64,000 nucleotides of DNA from Cladobotryum mycophilum (lineage: Eukaryota > Ascomycota > Sordariomycetes > Hypocreales > Hypocreaceae). The stretch is taken from assembly GCA_036429605.1 (NCBI GenBank), contig CM071590.1, positions 5,394,001 through 5,458,000 on the forward strand. The letters are read 5' to 3'. Position numbers and translations under genes: made by a program. The notes beneath the pieces are model-generated. The model was not told where the DNA came from. It did no database searches and saw nothing but the letters and a program-made list of their open reading frames with translations. This document shows, piece after piece, positions 34,023-46,576 of the stretch. Positions within the stretch are counted from its first letter, which is position 1, and every line of letters begins with the position of its first letter.

Positions 34023-35175
34023 ATGTCTTATCAAGAGCGCGACGCAAAGGTACAATTCAAATCTCAGATAGTTTGTTTATATGGATAGACACTAACGGTA
34101 TGCTTAGAAAAGAAAGACTGCCCAACATGGCGCAGGCAAACCGGCCTCGTTTCAGCAATCTAGCCAATTTGCCGGCCAGACTGGTAGAAATTGGACAGTA
34201 TCCGTCGCTTTCCCTACCAGCACCCTCACAAAGTAACTACCATGATCCCAATGAGCAAACTCTCTGGAGAGAAAGAAAAGCAAGAATGCTAACAATGGAC
34301 GACAGCCTTTCAAACGCCGAGCAGCGAATACAGCTCCCTGGTCGCATCGCCCGGGCTCTAGCCATCTTCTCCGTCGACGAAGTCATCATCTTTGACGACA
34401 CCCCCGTATCGGCGCGCCCTCGCAACACGGATACCACGGCCTACACCGGAGACACCGACCCGACCCATTTCCTCTCGCACATCCTGTCCTTCCTAGAAGC
34501 CCCGCCGTTCATGCGCAAGTCGCTCTTCGGCCTGCACCCGAACCTCAGGATCACGGCCCTGCTGCCCACCCTCGACATGCCGCATCACCCGCACCCAAAG
34601 GAGTGGCTGCCTTATAGAGAGGGCGTCACGGTGGCGGGCAAGACGAGCACCGGGAAGGGAACGCTGGTGGAGATCGGCACGGAGGCGCCCGCCGAGATTG
34701 ACGAGGACATTCCTCTCAAGACCAGGGTGACGCTCAAGTTTTCGGAGACGGACGAGACGGAGCGTCCGCAATGCGTGCACCCTCACGCCCCGAGGACGGA
34801 GGCGGGCTACTACTGGGGCTACACCGTGCGCAAATCCGATTCCCTCTCCAACGTCTTCACCGAGAGCCCGTACGACGAGGGCTACGACATTAGCATCGGC
34901 ACCTCGGAGAGAGGCACGCCCGTAAAGGAGGTGTTCCCCCCTCGAAGCGAGTCCAGTTTAAGCACCTGCTCATCGTCTTTGGCGGGCCCAGGGGTCTCGA
35001 GTTTGCCGCCATGAACGATGAGCAGCTGGGTGGCATGGGCATCTCGGGAGGCAAGACCAGGGAATTGTTTGATCACTGGGTGAATGTGCTGCCGGGCCAG
35101 GGAAGCAGGACGATTCGAACGGAGGAGGCCATGTTTATCGCCATGACAGCGCTGAGTGGTTTGTGGGCGCATTAG
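34023..35175 (+). CDS. SPOUT-type RNA methyltransferase (SPOUT1/C9orf114-like), apparent frameshift
   Basis: Exons 34023-34049, 34108-34232 and 34306-35175. The first two introns (58 and 73 nt) are GT-AG and produce MSYQERDAK-KRKTAQHG and FPTSTLTN-LSNAEQRIQLPG, the expected N-terminus. The third exon has GRIARALAIFSVDEVIIFDD, FMRKSLFGLHPNLRITALLP, LKTRVTL, GYYWGYTVRKSDSLSNVF and GYDISIGTSERG, typical of PF02598 SPOUT methyltransferases acting on large-subunit rRNA. In the C6 run at 34936-34941 the frame must slip by one missing base to continue into KRVQFKHLLIVFGGPRGLE and LFDHWVNVLPGQGSRTIRTEEA, ending at 35175. Without the slip the protein stops at 35014, before the SAM-binding knot. This may be a sequencing or assembly indel in a homopolymer, or a real loss of function. 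Confidence 0.82.
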
Positions 35176-35488
35176 ATAGATAGCATATAGGTTTTTTTAA
35201 GTTTTTGTTTTGCTTGGGAAAGATACCCGTTGATGTTGAAGACAAAAAAGTTATTTGATTGTACATTGTCATTATATCGTGCATGGTGAGAATCAAATTA
35301 TGAGAGCCATTGTTGAAGGCTACTCACTACCTCCAAAGTTGAATCATATACCCTCTCCCCGAAAAACGCCATTCCATGAGCCTTATTTCCCACAACCCCT
35401 TATTTTTCATGTCATGCAGTAGAGATGTGCCAGATAAACTCCTCTCCCCTCCCAACCCCGACCCCCAGTTTCTTCTATTTCTTACGGT
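35176..35488. other. Convergent 3' region between SPOUT gene and lipoyl synthase
   Basis: About 310 bases, AT-rich near 35190-35300 and CT-rich after. Nothing beyond opposing 3' UTRs is recognised. Confidence 0.5.
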
Positions 35489-36842
35489 TTACTGGGGATT
35501 GGTAGCATCAAGAGCAACAGTCTTCCTCAAGTTGGCACCCGCGGCGGCCTCTGCCGCAGCTTTATCGCCTGCCCTCTTGCGCAGGACATTCTCGATAAAG
35601 GCCTCGCCGGCCTTGTACGAAGAACGGACAAGGGGGCCGCTGGCGCAGTACAGGAAGCCCATGTCCAGGGCGCGGTCGCGCCAGAGGTCAAACTCATCTG
35701 GAGTGATGTACTTTTCGACCTGTAGATGTCGCTTGGTAGGGCGCATGTACTGTCCAAAGGTAACGACGTCAACATCCGCCTTTCGCAGTTCTAGAGTCAA
35801 GTTAGTTTTTTATCCTCTACGCAGAAAAAAAGAAAAAATTAAAAGAAAAAGGGGGCGGGGTGGATAGGGTGGGGGGAGACATACCCCTCAGTGCGTCCAT
35901 GACTTCATGCTCCTGCTCTCCCAGGCCGAGCATGATGCTCGTCTTAGTAATGATGTTGTCCTTGCCCTTGACTTCCTTGACATGCTTGAGCACGCTCAAA
36001 CTCTGCCTAAACGTCGCCCTCCGGTCCCTCACGTACGGCGTCAGGCCCTCGACAGTCTCCACGTTGTGCGCATACACATCCAGCCCGCTCTCCGCCACGA
36101 TCCTGACCATGTCGAGATCTCCACTGAAATCGCCCGTCAGGGCCTCGACGAGCAGCGAGGGCTTCTTCTGCTTGATCTTGCGGATCGTCTCGGCGAAATG
36201 CCTAGCACCACCATCTACCAGATCGTCGCGGTCGACGCTCGTGAGGACCACGTAGCCCAGGCCCCAGCGGGCGAGCGCCTCGGCCGTGTTCTCCGGCTCG
36301 TGTGGGTCCAGAGGTGGAGGGGCGCGTGACGTCTTGACGCTGCAGAAGCGGCAGCCACGAGTACACGTATCGCCCATGAGCATAATCGTCGCCGTCGCCG
36401 CGCTCTTGTCCGATCCGCCCCAGCACTCCGAGATATTCGGACACCTGGCCTCCTCGCACACGGTGTGCAGTCCCAGGCCCCGCAGGTCCTTCTTAATCTT
36501 CTTATAATTCTCATTGCCCGCGGGGATGGGCGTCTTGAGCCACTCGGGCAACCTCGTTATCGTCTTCTTCTTCCCCGCGGGGCCGACCTCGGCGGTGCGC
36601 AGGGCGTAGGCATCGGTCGGCGCGAGAGGCTGGGCGGACGACGAAGTAGCTACGAATTCGGAAAATGACGCGACGGCCTTGTCCTTGAAGTACGTCTTTG
36701 GCCTCGATGACTTGGGTGCTTGGCTGGGGTCGGTGGGATTGGGCGGGACGGTGGCGAAGGCTCTCACTACGGTGGGCGCTGAGCAGAAGGCCCTGCGCAT
36801 GGGTGCCTGCGCTCTCTTCAAGGACGGTGCTATTGAAGCCAT
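35489..36842 (-). CDS. LIP5: Lipoyl synthase, mitochondrial
   Basis: Two exons, 36842-35885 and 35790-35489, with a 94-nt GT-AG intron give 419 aa. It inserts two sulfurs into protein-bound octanoate in mitochondria, using radical SAM chemistry. Both iron-sulfur clusters are visible: the auxiliary cluster CEEARCPNISEC (Cys129, 134, 140) and the radical-SAM cluster CTRGCRFC (Cys160, 164, 167). Further family motifs are VLTSVDRDDL, DVYAHNVETV, KTSIMLGLGE, TFGQYMRPTKRHL and the C-terminal VRSSYKAGE that supplies the terminal Ser ligand. The N-terminus is rich in Ala/Arg/Ser, as a mitochondrial presequence should be. A probable 5'-UTR intron (36871-36942) is suggested by consensus splice sites. 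ATG 36842 is the first Met that gives the presequence. Confidence 0.95.
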
Positions 36843-38883
36843 GGCGTCGCTGCGAATGCAATTGTACGGGCTATGCAGAAAAAACAGTGATGAGAATTGA
36901 TGTTGGGAGCTGGTAAATTCCACGCAAAAAAACGCTACCTACCTTGGTATGATGCGATTTCGTCCCAGGTTGTCCAGGAAAAAGTTGGGAAGCCGATGAG
37001 ACCCGCTTCCGGGCGGCAGAAGCCGATAAGGCGTGCTGGGCCATATTAATGCCCAGAGCCAATGAGTCGGTAAGAATTAATAAGCTAGGCGACAGCGATG
37101 GGACAAATAAAGGCTGGGTAATGTTTTCTCTGAAGACTGAAATTTGTTTTTTTATTTTTTATTAACTCATTGGCATATGGCTTCTGGTATGTATTTGGTT
37201 GTTGCAGAGATTGTAGTTGCAGGATTGCAAAGTTGGAGCATGCCGTCCAAGGGCGTCCTATTCCGGGTTCTTAAGCGAGAAACCAACGTCAAGCCAATGA
37301 AGCAACGATAAACTTGTTATGAATGAAATTAATGAGTACATTTCTGAAATTCATTCCTCCACATGCTCAATTCTATTGTAATTGTCTCTTGGCGTATGAC
37401 ACGGGTGGCTGCGGGGTTGCTAGGAGACATGTTTTGTTTCATAACACTGAAGAATGTTGACGAAAACGGGTGGCTTGACACATTCTCAGTCCCGTCTTAA
37501 TGACTCAAGCCTCACATGAGCCGTCTTCCTCAAAGAGTCGTGTCGAAAAGCAAAACAGAACATTACTTGATTGACTTGATCGTGGAATCATTGCCTGCCG
37601 GGTGGACAAGGGGTCATCAAAACCCTAGCTTTACTACCATGACATGTTCACCTGTAGAGATCAAAGTGCGACTGCGACATGAAGTTGATTGCCTCCACCT
37701 AGGTACCCAAAAGCCAATCCAACCCAATTCCGAGCCATCGCATCGAAAACCTCCTAAAAACTCCAAACCATCCCCCATTCCATAAACTCCAGCATCCAAA
37801 AAACCAAGGGATATACGCCCAAAAAAACCACAAGCCTTGGGGCCAGGAGCACAAAAAAACATGGCAATGTGAGACGTCCCCTTCCCCCTCTCACAAGAAG
37901 GGGAGGGGGAAAGTCGCACAAGACTCGTGTTTTTTTCTGAACCCAGCCATCCCTCACCTAGATGCCAAAGGGGTATCACCAACAGAAGCGAAGAAAAAAC
38001 CCGTTCACCTGTGAAACAGAAACCTAAAACGTAAGAACCCCCGTCGTTCCATCCACGACGTACATCCCTTTCTTTTTTTTCTCCCATGATACCAGGACCG
38101 CCTGAAATCGAAGACATGCCTGGTGAAAATGATGTGATGTGAAGAAAGAAAGATCCAAAAAATATATCTCCCAGCCAGCGCGCACGCAACAACTCAGCAC
38201 ATGCATGCATGGCGCGCTGTCCCTGGCCATATGAGGGGATGACAAGCATCTCAAAGACAACCGGCTGACCTTGCCTGAAGGTTCAAAGCAGGCTCCTACA
38301 AGTAGGAGGGAACGGTGGAATGCTAGAAGAATCATGTGTGTAGAAGAAAGAACAAAAACAACATGATTCAAAGCAGCCGGGTTGTCTACCCTCGGGGAGG
38401 AAATTGCAGGGACAAGGCGCGCCAAAAACGCAACAAGAAGTGCAAGAATGAAGAACCAAACGAGGTGTGCTACGCAAGCGTCATAGACGCGCGAGAGAGT
38501 GTGTGTAAGCGGGCGACGCTGGGGAAAAAGAAGAGTAGAAGTGAAATAGAATGAGACCGCCATGTGTTTTTTCGTTACCGGGAGGAGGAGCCTTGAAAGG
38601 TAAGCGACAATAGTAAAGAAAAAGAGCACAAACAGAGATGTGCCCCTTTTCCCTTTTTGAAATCGCAATTGTCAAGTCGTCGGCAGGTCGTAAATGATCG
38701 TAGATCGTCACGCTGAAGAAGTCGCAAAAAGTGTTTTTTGTATAAGATTGAAACAAAGGAAAAGTAACGAGCGACTGCAGTTTGTTTTGGTTTGGGGCAG
38801 AAGGTTTCATGAAAACCTTTGCCCCAGTTCGTCCCCCCACACACAACTCCGTTTTTGTTCATTCCGTAAATGATGTTTCTCTT
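36843..38883. other. LIP5 promoter and long 3' flank of the GPI protein gene
   Basis: About 2 kb. Next to LIP5 are its 5' UTR and a probable upstream ORF starting at 37044. Farther on, minus-strand frames at 37617-38249 and 38024-38668 are long because the sequence is stop-poor, but they read as low-complexity Ser/Phe/Leu/Gly strings and overlap each other. I take them as 3' UTR of the neighbouring gene or non-coding. Confidence 0.4.
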
Positions 38884-39198
38884 TTACATCATGGCAACGA
38901 CGAGCATTCCGGCGAAACCAGCCAGAGCAACCTTGCCGGCGTCGAGGGCAGAACCAGCGTTCTCAGGGCCCTTGGTGTGCGTGGGCACGGCGGTGGGGTG
39001 GAAGGCAGTAGAGCTGGGGATGTAGCCGCCGGTGGAGGTAGCGTTGTGGCCTGCAGTGACAGTGTGGACTCTGGCGAGCGTGACAGTCTTGGTCATGATG
39101 GTGGTTGAGGTGCAAGTTGTGGTGGAGGTAGTATCAGCTTCGGCCTGCGCAAGGGCAAGGGCGGGCAAGACGGCAAAGACGATCTTGGAGAAGTGCAT
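38884..39198 (-). CDS. Small Ser/Thr-rich GPI-anchored surface protein (104 aa)
   Basis: ATG 39198 opens a signal peptide (MHFSKIVFAVLPALALAQA, cleavage near 19-20). About 60 residues very rich in Thr and Ser follow, including one N-x-T sequon, and suit O-mannosylation. The protein ends with small residues GSALDAG and then a hydrophobic tail KVALAGFAGMLVVAMM, the layout of a GPI-attachment signal. No catalytic domain is present. Short proteins of this type with TKTVT-type repeats are common in Sordariomycete cell walls, and some are among the most abundant transcripts. The wide gene-free flanks on both sides would fit long UTRs and a large promoter. Function beyond wall or surface location is unknown. 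Confidence 0.82.
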   Translation of the reverse strand: MHFSKIVFAVLPALALAQAEADTTSTTTCTSTTIMTKTVTLARVHTVTAGHNATSTGGYIPSSTAFHPTAVPTHTKGPENAGSALDAGKVALAGFAGMLVVAMM

Positions 39199-42100
39199 TT
39201 TGACTGATTGGTTTCTTGACGTGTGAGGTTGTTAAAGATGCGTCGCGTACGGAGCGATGAGTTGAATTGAGTTTTGTGTGTGTGAGCGAGAGAACTCGTG
39301 TGTAAGTTGTTGTTGTTTTGAAAAAGTGGTTTGATATAAGATACTCTGTATCCAAGTTGTAGATATAATGAATGTGATGGACTTTGCCAACGAAGTCACT
39401 TGGTCATGAAACGAATAGAAAGCGTTGAAGGTGTGAGTGAGTGAAGGAAGAAGAAGAAGCAGAAAAGAGAGGGCACGAAAAATTGGGAGGGCAGGCCAAT
39501 AAAAGTAAGAATAGCAAGGCGCCATCGTAGGGCGGATTGTGAGGGCGACCATGAGAGAGGGTGTGCCTTGGGGTGGTGCCAGCGAGGGCAAACACTGGAC
39601 CGGTTGGGCCAATCAAGCGTAGGCAAGTATCCATGTCTCTAACAAACCTGAGCCTAACCGGGGGGAGGTCAAGGCTGGCACAGGTCAGTGTGTAGCTGAG
39701 ACATGATGGTAGGAAGAGGAGACGGCGCGAGGAGGAGGTACTCGGGACCTATGAGATGGGTGGCGCATAGACGCGGGCGAAATTAGAGTGTGTCATTTGG
39801 GAGGCAGAGACACAAGAGACCAGAGGCCAGAGACCAGAGAGGACAGGCCGTTTTTGGTGGCCATGTTATAATAACTCTACGCAGGTCTTGATGGATGGTT
39901 TCACGAACTACTACTCAGTAGCAGAGACGGTGAGGATGAAAATCTCTCATGATGAGGTATATACCATTCGATTGTGCGTACTAAGTATGTAGGTATCCGT
40001 AGTTTGGATACCTTAGTATCTATTAGTATTGTTGTTGGGCTCATCATTGTTTGCCCTGCCTGATCACAGCTGTCAATACGGCTGACACCTGACCTGAGGT
40101 CTTTCAGCTCAAGGACGAAAACGTCCCAACATGAGAGATAAATGAATGAATGCCTTTGTTTGTCACACTCACCCCTCCTCTTCCTCCCACGTTTCGACGG
40201 AATTGAACCCCCTTCCTCCCCACTAAACAAAGGACAGGTCCATGTTCCAAGGCTAGGCCGTCATTTTCTTCTTTCAGGCAACGTCAAGCGACAAACTACA
40301 GATTCAGGGCAGGGCAGGGCTCTCTATTGAAAGGAGAGCAAACAGCCCTAAAGCCAAACAGCCTTAGAGACCTAGAGGGGGCCCCCCAGTCAGCCCTGGC
40401 CCTGGAGCTTCATTGTCTAGCGGCGCTCGAGTACAACTTTAAAATTTGCACATTTCCCCGTCAACGTGTGATTGGCCGTGACGAACAATTCTGTTCCTGC
40501 GTCGCGCTGGTCAGTCATGCAGTCGGTACCTGACGCTATGCCCTTTGCAAGCAACGCTTCTCTGGTGACCTGCCTATGGATGCGACGCTGAACCAACTCT
40601 GTCCTCTCCTGCTCCAGGGCTGTTACCAGAAGGAGAGAGAGGAATCGTCGCAGGCGGCAAAAGAAGAGCGCTCTTGTTTCGCGATGCTACGCTGGACGGA
40701 CAAACTGCCGAGGGGGAAATGAGAATTTTCAAGTCTTTTTTCTTTCCCTTTCTCTTGCATCCATTCGATTTTAGTGCGACAACATGTGCCGAAACGTGTT
40801 TTGTCCACTTTATTTTGGGTCCATCTCTTAGTCCGTCTGTCTGTCTGTTTGTCTGTCTCTCTCCCCTTTGTCGGAAAATTTTCTTCCCTTTGATGCATGA
40901 ATAGTGCGATTAATGGTTGCATTCAGAAAAAGCTGAAAGCGCGCGCAAAAAGATGGTGGTGGTGTGTAGGTGGTCAAGCGCCCCCTCCCGACTCATCACC
41001 CTGCATAGATTCATTTCAACTAGAAACAATTCCATCATCAATGAAATGAAACGAATGAGAGAAAACTAGTCCCCCCTCCCCTGATTGATACTTGTCACTC
41101 AAAGGGAGAAAAAAGAAGGGAAAAGGCGAAACGTGTCCCTTCTTCTGCTGCTTCTTCTTCTTCTTTCCTCGGCAATCTACAAGTACTACTTCGGAAATGG
41201 CGTGTGCCAAAACTCCTCCCCCAGATTCTATCCCCTCTCATTTCACCAATCCTTGACCCTTGCAAGACGGAACAGATAGAGATCGACAATGGGCGGTGGG
41301 CGTTTTCCTTTCTGCCCTGCCCTGCCCTGTCCGGCTCTCGCTTGGGAGAAATTGGGTCCTGTCATTCATCCATCTGCCCTTTTCTCGCCTTCTTCCCGCG
41401 TCCAAGTGCGCCAGAGCATGTGGCCCCCCACAGCGGCAATGCACCAGGTGTGGATTATGGCTCTGTTGGACATCTGATCCAACAAACAGGAGCCCCTCAA
41501 TGCGGCGATTGTAAGGATCACCATTGTCATATTTTATCACTGCTTTTTCTTGACCATCAACAGAACCTTTCTGTGCATGTATTGAATTCCGGCGACGTTT
41601 GTTTTTCTTGGTCATTCAGCCAACCTCCCTCATGTGCTTACCCTACACATTTGCCAGCACCGCAATCATCATCCAAAGTGCCAAAGAGCGGCATCAAAAT
41701 CCCTTTGTAGACTTGGCGAGGGAGAAAAGCAGTTTGAGGAGATCCTAGAGGCATGATTACCTAGTAGTTTGACTGCTCCAACATCGGTGCCACCATGACA
41801 ACTGGCCAGGCATATGTGCGCGCCTGAACGACAATTCACCATGCTCTCAGTAAGACCGTAATGCAGCTCGCCAGAATCTTCGCTTCAGTCACTGAGGATG
41901 TGCTCAACAAGATACTGAGTCATGCATCGCTGTATAATTCTATGCTAGTCTCTTACGTTGTTGTCATTTCATGCACGACTCTATTGTGTGGTCTCATTCA
42001 ATGTCTTTAATACAGCCGACCTATCCCGTGTACGGGTATCCAGCCCCCTCTGGGTGATGGAGCCCGTAATAAACTTGCTTTGTTTTTCATTATGACATAA

Positions 42101-45100
42101 CAAGCGGAGGTGAATTGGTTTGACCCATTAACGTAACTGGATGTGGCTATTCTTCTGATTGCAATGAGTAGTGTTACCGTGCCAGGACAATTCACCTAGG
42201 CCTGTTGCTATCCGTTACGCTCACTTTTATTCACACTTCCCACGTTCACTGTCAAGGATCCATCCACCCAAGTCCTAATTCTCCCTACATATGTAGAGAA
42301 TACCCGAGGTCAGTCTTACACAGTATCAATTTTTTTAAACGGCGATACCAAAAGATTACTGATATAGAGGCAGAAATGCCAGGCTCTCATGGGCTAGAAC
42401 CTACAATGCTCCGAAATGACCTTGGGCAAGTCGAGGCAATGGAATTGCTTTGATGTAAACAAGCACCTACTATACTGCACCAAACAGTTTTGCCTGCACG
42501 ACTGGTAGCTGTTGATGTCAGATATAAACAAAATACAGATGAATGGATGCTGTTACTTGGCAACTAGTAGGCACCGATACAATCGACTTCCCTTGGCCTG
42601 ACAGATACGCCCCCAGGTCGCACGTCCCGCTGCGAGAACGACTTGGAATGCTTGCGGCTGTGCCAGTCCCTACTATCCATAGCATTTATTCTCTGATACA
42701 AAAAACCCCACCGCAGAGACGAGAGGCAGGTCAATACAACTGGCTTTGGCAAACTTGGCTATGCTCTTACGAAAAACCCCCACCGAAGAATGCTGCGCCT
42801 CTTAGGAGCAATCGCTAAAGCTAGGGTGTATCCACAACATCGCTAGAGCCTTTGGCTATGATGCTACAAGCGTGTGAATTATACGTTGACAAAATCGCTC
42901 AAGGAGACCCAAATCTGGCGTCTGTTTTCCACTAAAAGAGAGGCAAACAAGTATCGGAATGTTCACATCAAGGCTTCATGGTATACTTCCACCACTACCC
43001 GATAGGATGGGTAGAATATCATGGACGGTTCGAAAGGAAGAAAGGAGAAAAAAGAAGAATTGGGGGGAGAGGTGGTGATTATTGAGGCCCTTTTTGGTCT
43101 GTGCTTCAAGGAAAATCAACGACATACCTACCCAGCTCAAGAGGGACATACACACACACCTCATACACACACGTCAACTACAATCAATTTAGAGGGGTTA
43201 ATGCGGTCTGAGTGCTGATATACAAGCTTTATCGATGTTGTTCCGCTTACGTCTACAAGGTAGCAGTAGGCCATGTCGCAACTATGACTCTACCGTGGGT
43301 GGCGACAAAGGGGTTGCTCTCACAAAGCCAACGGGGGGCAAGCAACAACATGCTTCCTACACATTTTTACACACTTTCATCAATCTCAACGTCGATCATA
43401 ACCGAAGAGTTAATTGACCACGTTAAATTCCGAGGCTTCAATACCTGATAGCCTAGTACCTCCTACTAATCGAGCCATAGTCAAACTTCCATCATGACAA
43501 ACAACTGGGAGAAACTCGGACAAGTCTGGATCGTCATGAGGACTGACGGGGGTGACTTGATAAAAGTGCAGGCGCAAGGCGAAGGATTTTACCGTTGGCG
43601 TGAAAAAGAGGGTGACGCAGCCACAGCAAACGGACTCAAACAACGGGATAGACTGCTTATACCGCGAAACCGGTGAGGGCAGCGCAATTCCCAACGATCG
43701 AGGGCGGGGTACCCCTCCTCGAAGAGCTGGGGAAGTAGGTGAGAGATTTGGCTACGAATCTGAGACTCAATAAGAAGGGCTGTCAGCATGTACCAGAGCC
43801 AAGCATGTGTGGTGGCAGGGACATACAACGTGTGCCATCCCGCAATCAGAGCCAAGTCTCAGATTTAGAGAAGTAGGTCGAGCAGGGACGGAATGCCAAT
43901 ATGTGGGGACTAGGAGGTGAAACGTCTTTCAATACAGTTTGGCAAATCAGTCTGACGGCTGTCGACACGTTAAAGGACAGCACAAATGCAAGGACCCCCA
44001 GAAACCTGCAATCCGATCAGACGCCATCTTCCATATTGCCGTCTATATCTCTACCACCTTTACCAGACTCCAAGTAAAGAAGGATGGCTTCACTTCTCTA
44101 CCATCATGGCACTGAGAAGATCTTGACTACCCAGAGTGTTGGCGGTATTTTGAGTTGATCACACAATCCAGGCTATTGGATTGCTATTCATAAAAAAGAA
44201 ATTAAAAAAAAAACCCTGATATAGTCAACGGAAACGACGCATCTTACTTTGAGATGAGAGTTTATTCTCTCGCTGATGCCAGAACAACATCTCCCTCTTT
44301 TTATCTTGGTTTTGCGACACGCTCGCCTCCGCCACATTCTTCAGAACTAGACCGAACCATTCGCCCAACCATGTCTGGTTCGAACTCTGCGCCTTTATTC
44401 ATTTTCTACCATCTCACTCAAGATCTATGTTGCCCGCTCTCACCCCAGAACATGAGATATAACGAGTTCACTATCATCTTCATCTCCGGCGGCGCCTATC
44501 TGGGCCAGGATAAACCTCTGTGCCGCAACCTCATCAGGCGGATAGACTGTGAGATATGTACCAAAACGCACATTTCGACATTGCCTTGCCCTTGTTGCGT
44601 CGCCGAGACCCGGGGGTAAAACATACGAAGCGAAACATCAAAGACTAGGACCTTTGGGGGGAAGAATGAGAACCAACTTCTCTAAACTACAATCTACCTG
44701 CGTGCATAATAGGCACATATATCGGCTCAAGAAGACTTGATGTAATTCCTGGCGCTATGTCACTTCATTATCGGAAAGGGGAGATTGCACAGGAAAATGC
44801 AGGGAAGAGGCTCAAAGGGTTGATCACGCAGGCCACAGGGATGTCTTGGCGAGACAGGCCTAGGCGTTTATTCACACGCTCCTATGGATTTTGGACACTA
44901 AATCAATGTACCCCTACAACATCCCTGGAGCCATTGAAAAGTTGACAAAGTTTGGTGGCTTACGATCAGCTCTCTCAGTACAAACCCTTCCTGCATGAGT
45001 GACACGGAAGCAGACATGGAGTAAAACACAAAGGCGATTTCAAAGAAAAATGAAGCAGCATCAACTTCCGAGCGATGATATGGGTAACAATGAGGGGAGA

Positions 45101-46549
45101 GAAAGAATAACGCGGAAATGAGAATAAAAGCGCCAAAATACCTATCATGTTGGAGGCGGCTGAATGCTTGTGTGTCAGATATTCATGGACTACGGGTTGT
45201 AGCAACCAACGGAGAAACGATGCCTAGTCCAAAATATAGCCTTCAAATCGGTATTAATTCTACACTGGGGCACATTTTGGACTTGCACTGTCTGGTGCAA
45301 ACGAAGGACGACTGTTGTTATGGATCACACCGTGGGTTGATTAACCCTCAGCATTATCACATAACTAATCATGTAACCAGCAACAAACAAGTGCACACAA
45401 ACTCTGATTGTACCAGCGAGCCCCGAGGGCTTCTTTTCTTCTTTCATCTTTAGTCTAGTCTCTCATAGTTGAAATACATATGATGACAGAGCCTAGGTCT
45501 GGCCTCAATTGTATGACCATCGCAACTATTATTTTTATACAGGGTAAGCGTCTAATATTAGTGACCTAGTTAATTCACATCATATTGACATGGAGCGGTA
45601 GCAGGGACATGACCAGGCTTGCAATTAAATTAACATCTTCAAGGCTATACGATTCAGCTGTCTTTACGAAATTATTGTCTCCCAAACGGCGGGGAACTAT
45701 CTCATTGCCAGGGCGAAATCCGATGGCTTCACTGGTGGGAAGTTTGTGGGGATAGAGATCCTGGGGACGGAATCGGAAAGTTGGAGTGCCATGGCCTTAG
45801 TTTATGGTATGCGCCGGAATAAAATGAAAGAAAACATGGATGAATGTGGCTTGGGACTGGCAGAAGAAGCTTGGCTGTTTAGAAGTGTTGCGTGGCTTTA
45901 CCAATGAGTCAGTGACGTATTGAAGCTATTACGTAGCAAATGGGAAATTCTTTGTACTATTTACATAGTAAATTGAGATGCGCCTTGCGATTGACGATCA
46001 ATAAATCCATTATGCGACGGGAAGAAGGGGAAAGGGGAAGCATACTATTATGTACAAAACGGAGTCGCCGGCTAAACGAGCGACCAACATGATTGCATGG
46101 CATGGATTTCATGGTTGCTACGACTTATATTCCGACAAGCTGGTAACTGGGAATCCGCGGCTTGGAACGGCCAAGAGAAAGGAATTCCATCCCTGGATTC
46201 ATGCTTTTCAGACTTTCTTCGACTTCTAGAATCCTTCCACAAGGGCAGGCGAGAGAATGTGGAGCCGGTGTGTGGCGGGGAAACGAAGATTAGCGCTGGT
46301 GGGACGACATGCAAACGGCCTGAAGAAGAACATGGAGTTGGATTTTCAATCAGTTGGCTTTTTTCTTCTTCTTTTTTTTTCCTTCAAATAAAAAATAAAA
46401 ATAAAAATGTGAGACTTTTTAGATGGCCTTGGCGTACGCAAGCAAGATTGAGTTTTTACCGTTTATCTAGTGCTACGTAAGTAAGCTCAAGGGTTTTTTC
46501 TCTCTTTCTTTTTTTGCAAGCGTAACGGTTTTTATCGGCCTTCTTTCTC

Positions 46550-46576
46550 ATGATGATGATGATGATGATGATGATG
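46550..46576 (+). repeat. (ATG)n trinucleotide microsatellite
   Basis: Nine consecutive ATG units in non-coding sequence. Confidence 0.9.

Noticed and set aside
34922..34947. 26-nt intron to explain the SPOUT frameshift
   Set aside because: It restores frame but is far shorter than every other intron here (51-136 nt) and lacks room for a branch site.
37617..38668. Two long overlapping minus-strand ORFs (210 and 214 codons)
   Set aside because: They overlap in different frames, read as Ser/Phe/Leu/Gly strings without conserved blocks, and lie in what looks like the 3' flank of the GPI protein gene.
41204..41710. 168-codon + strand ORF
   Set aside because: Pro/Ser/Leu/His-rich translation of pyrimidine-rich DNA, overlapped by other-frame ORFs on both strands.
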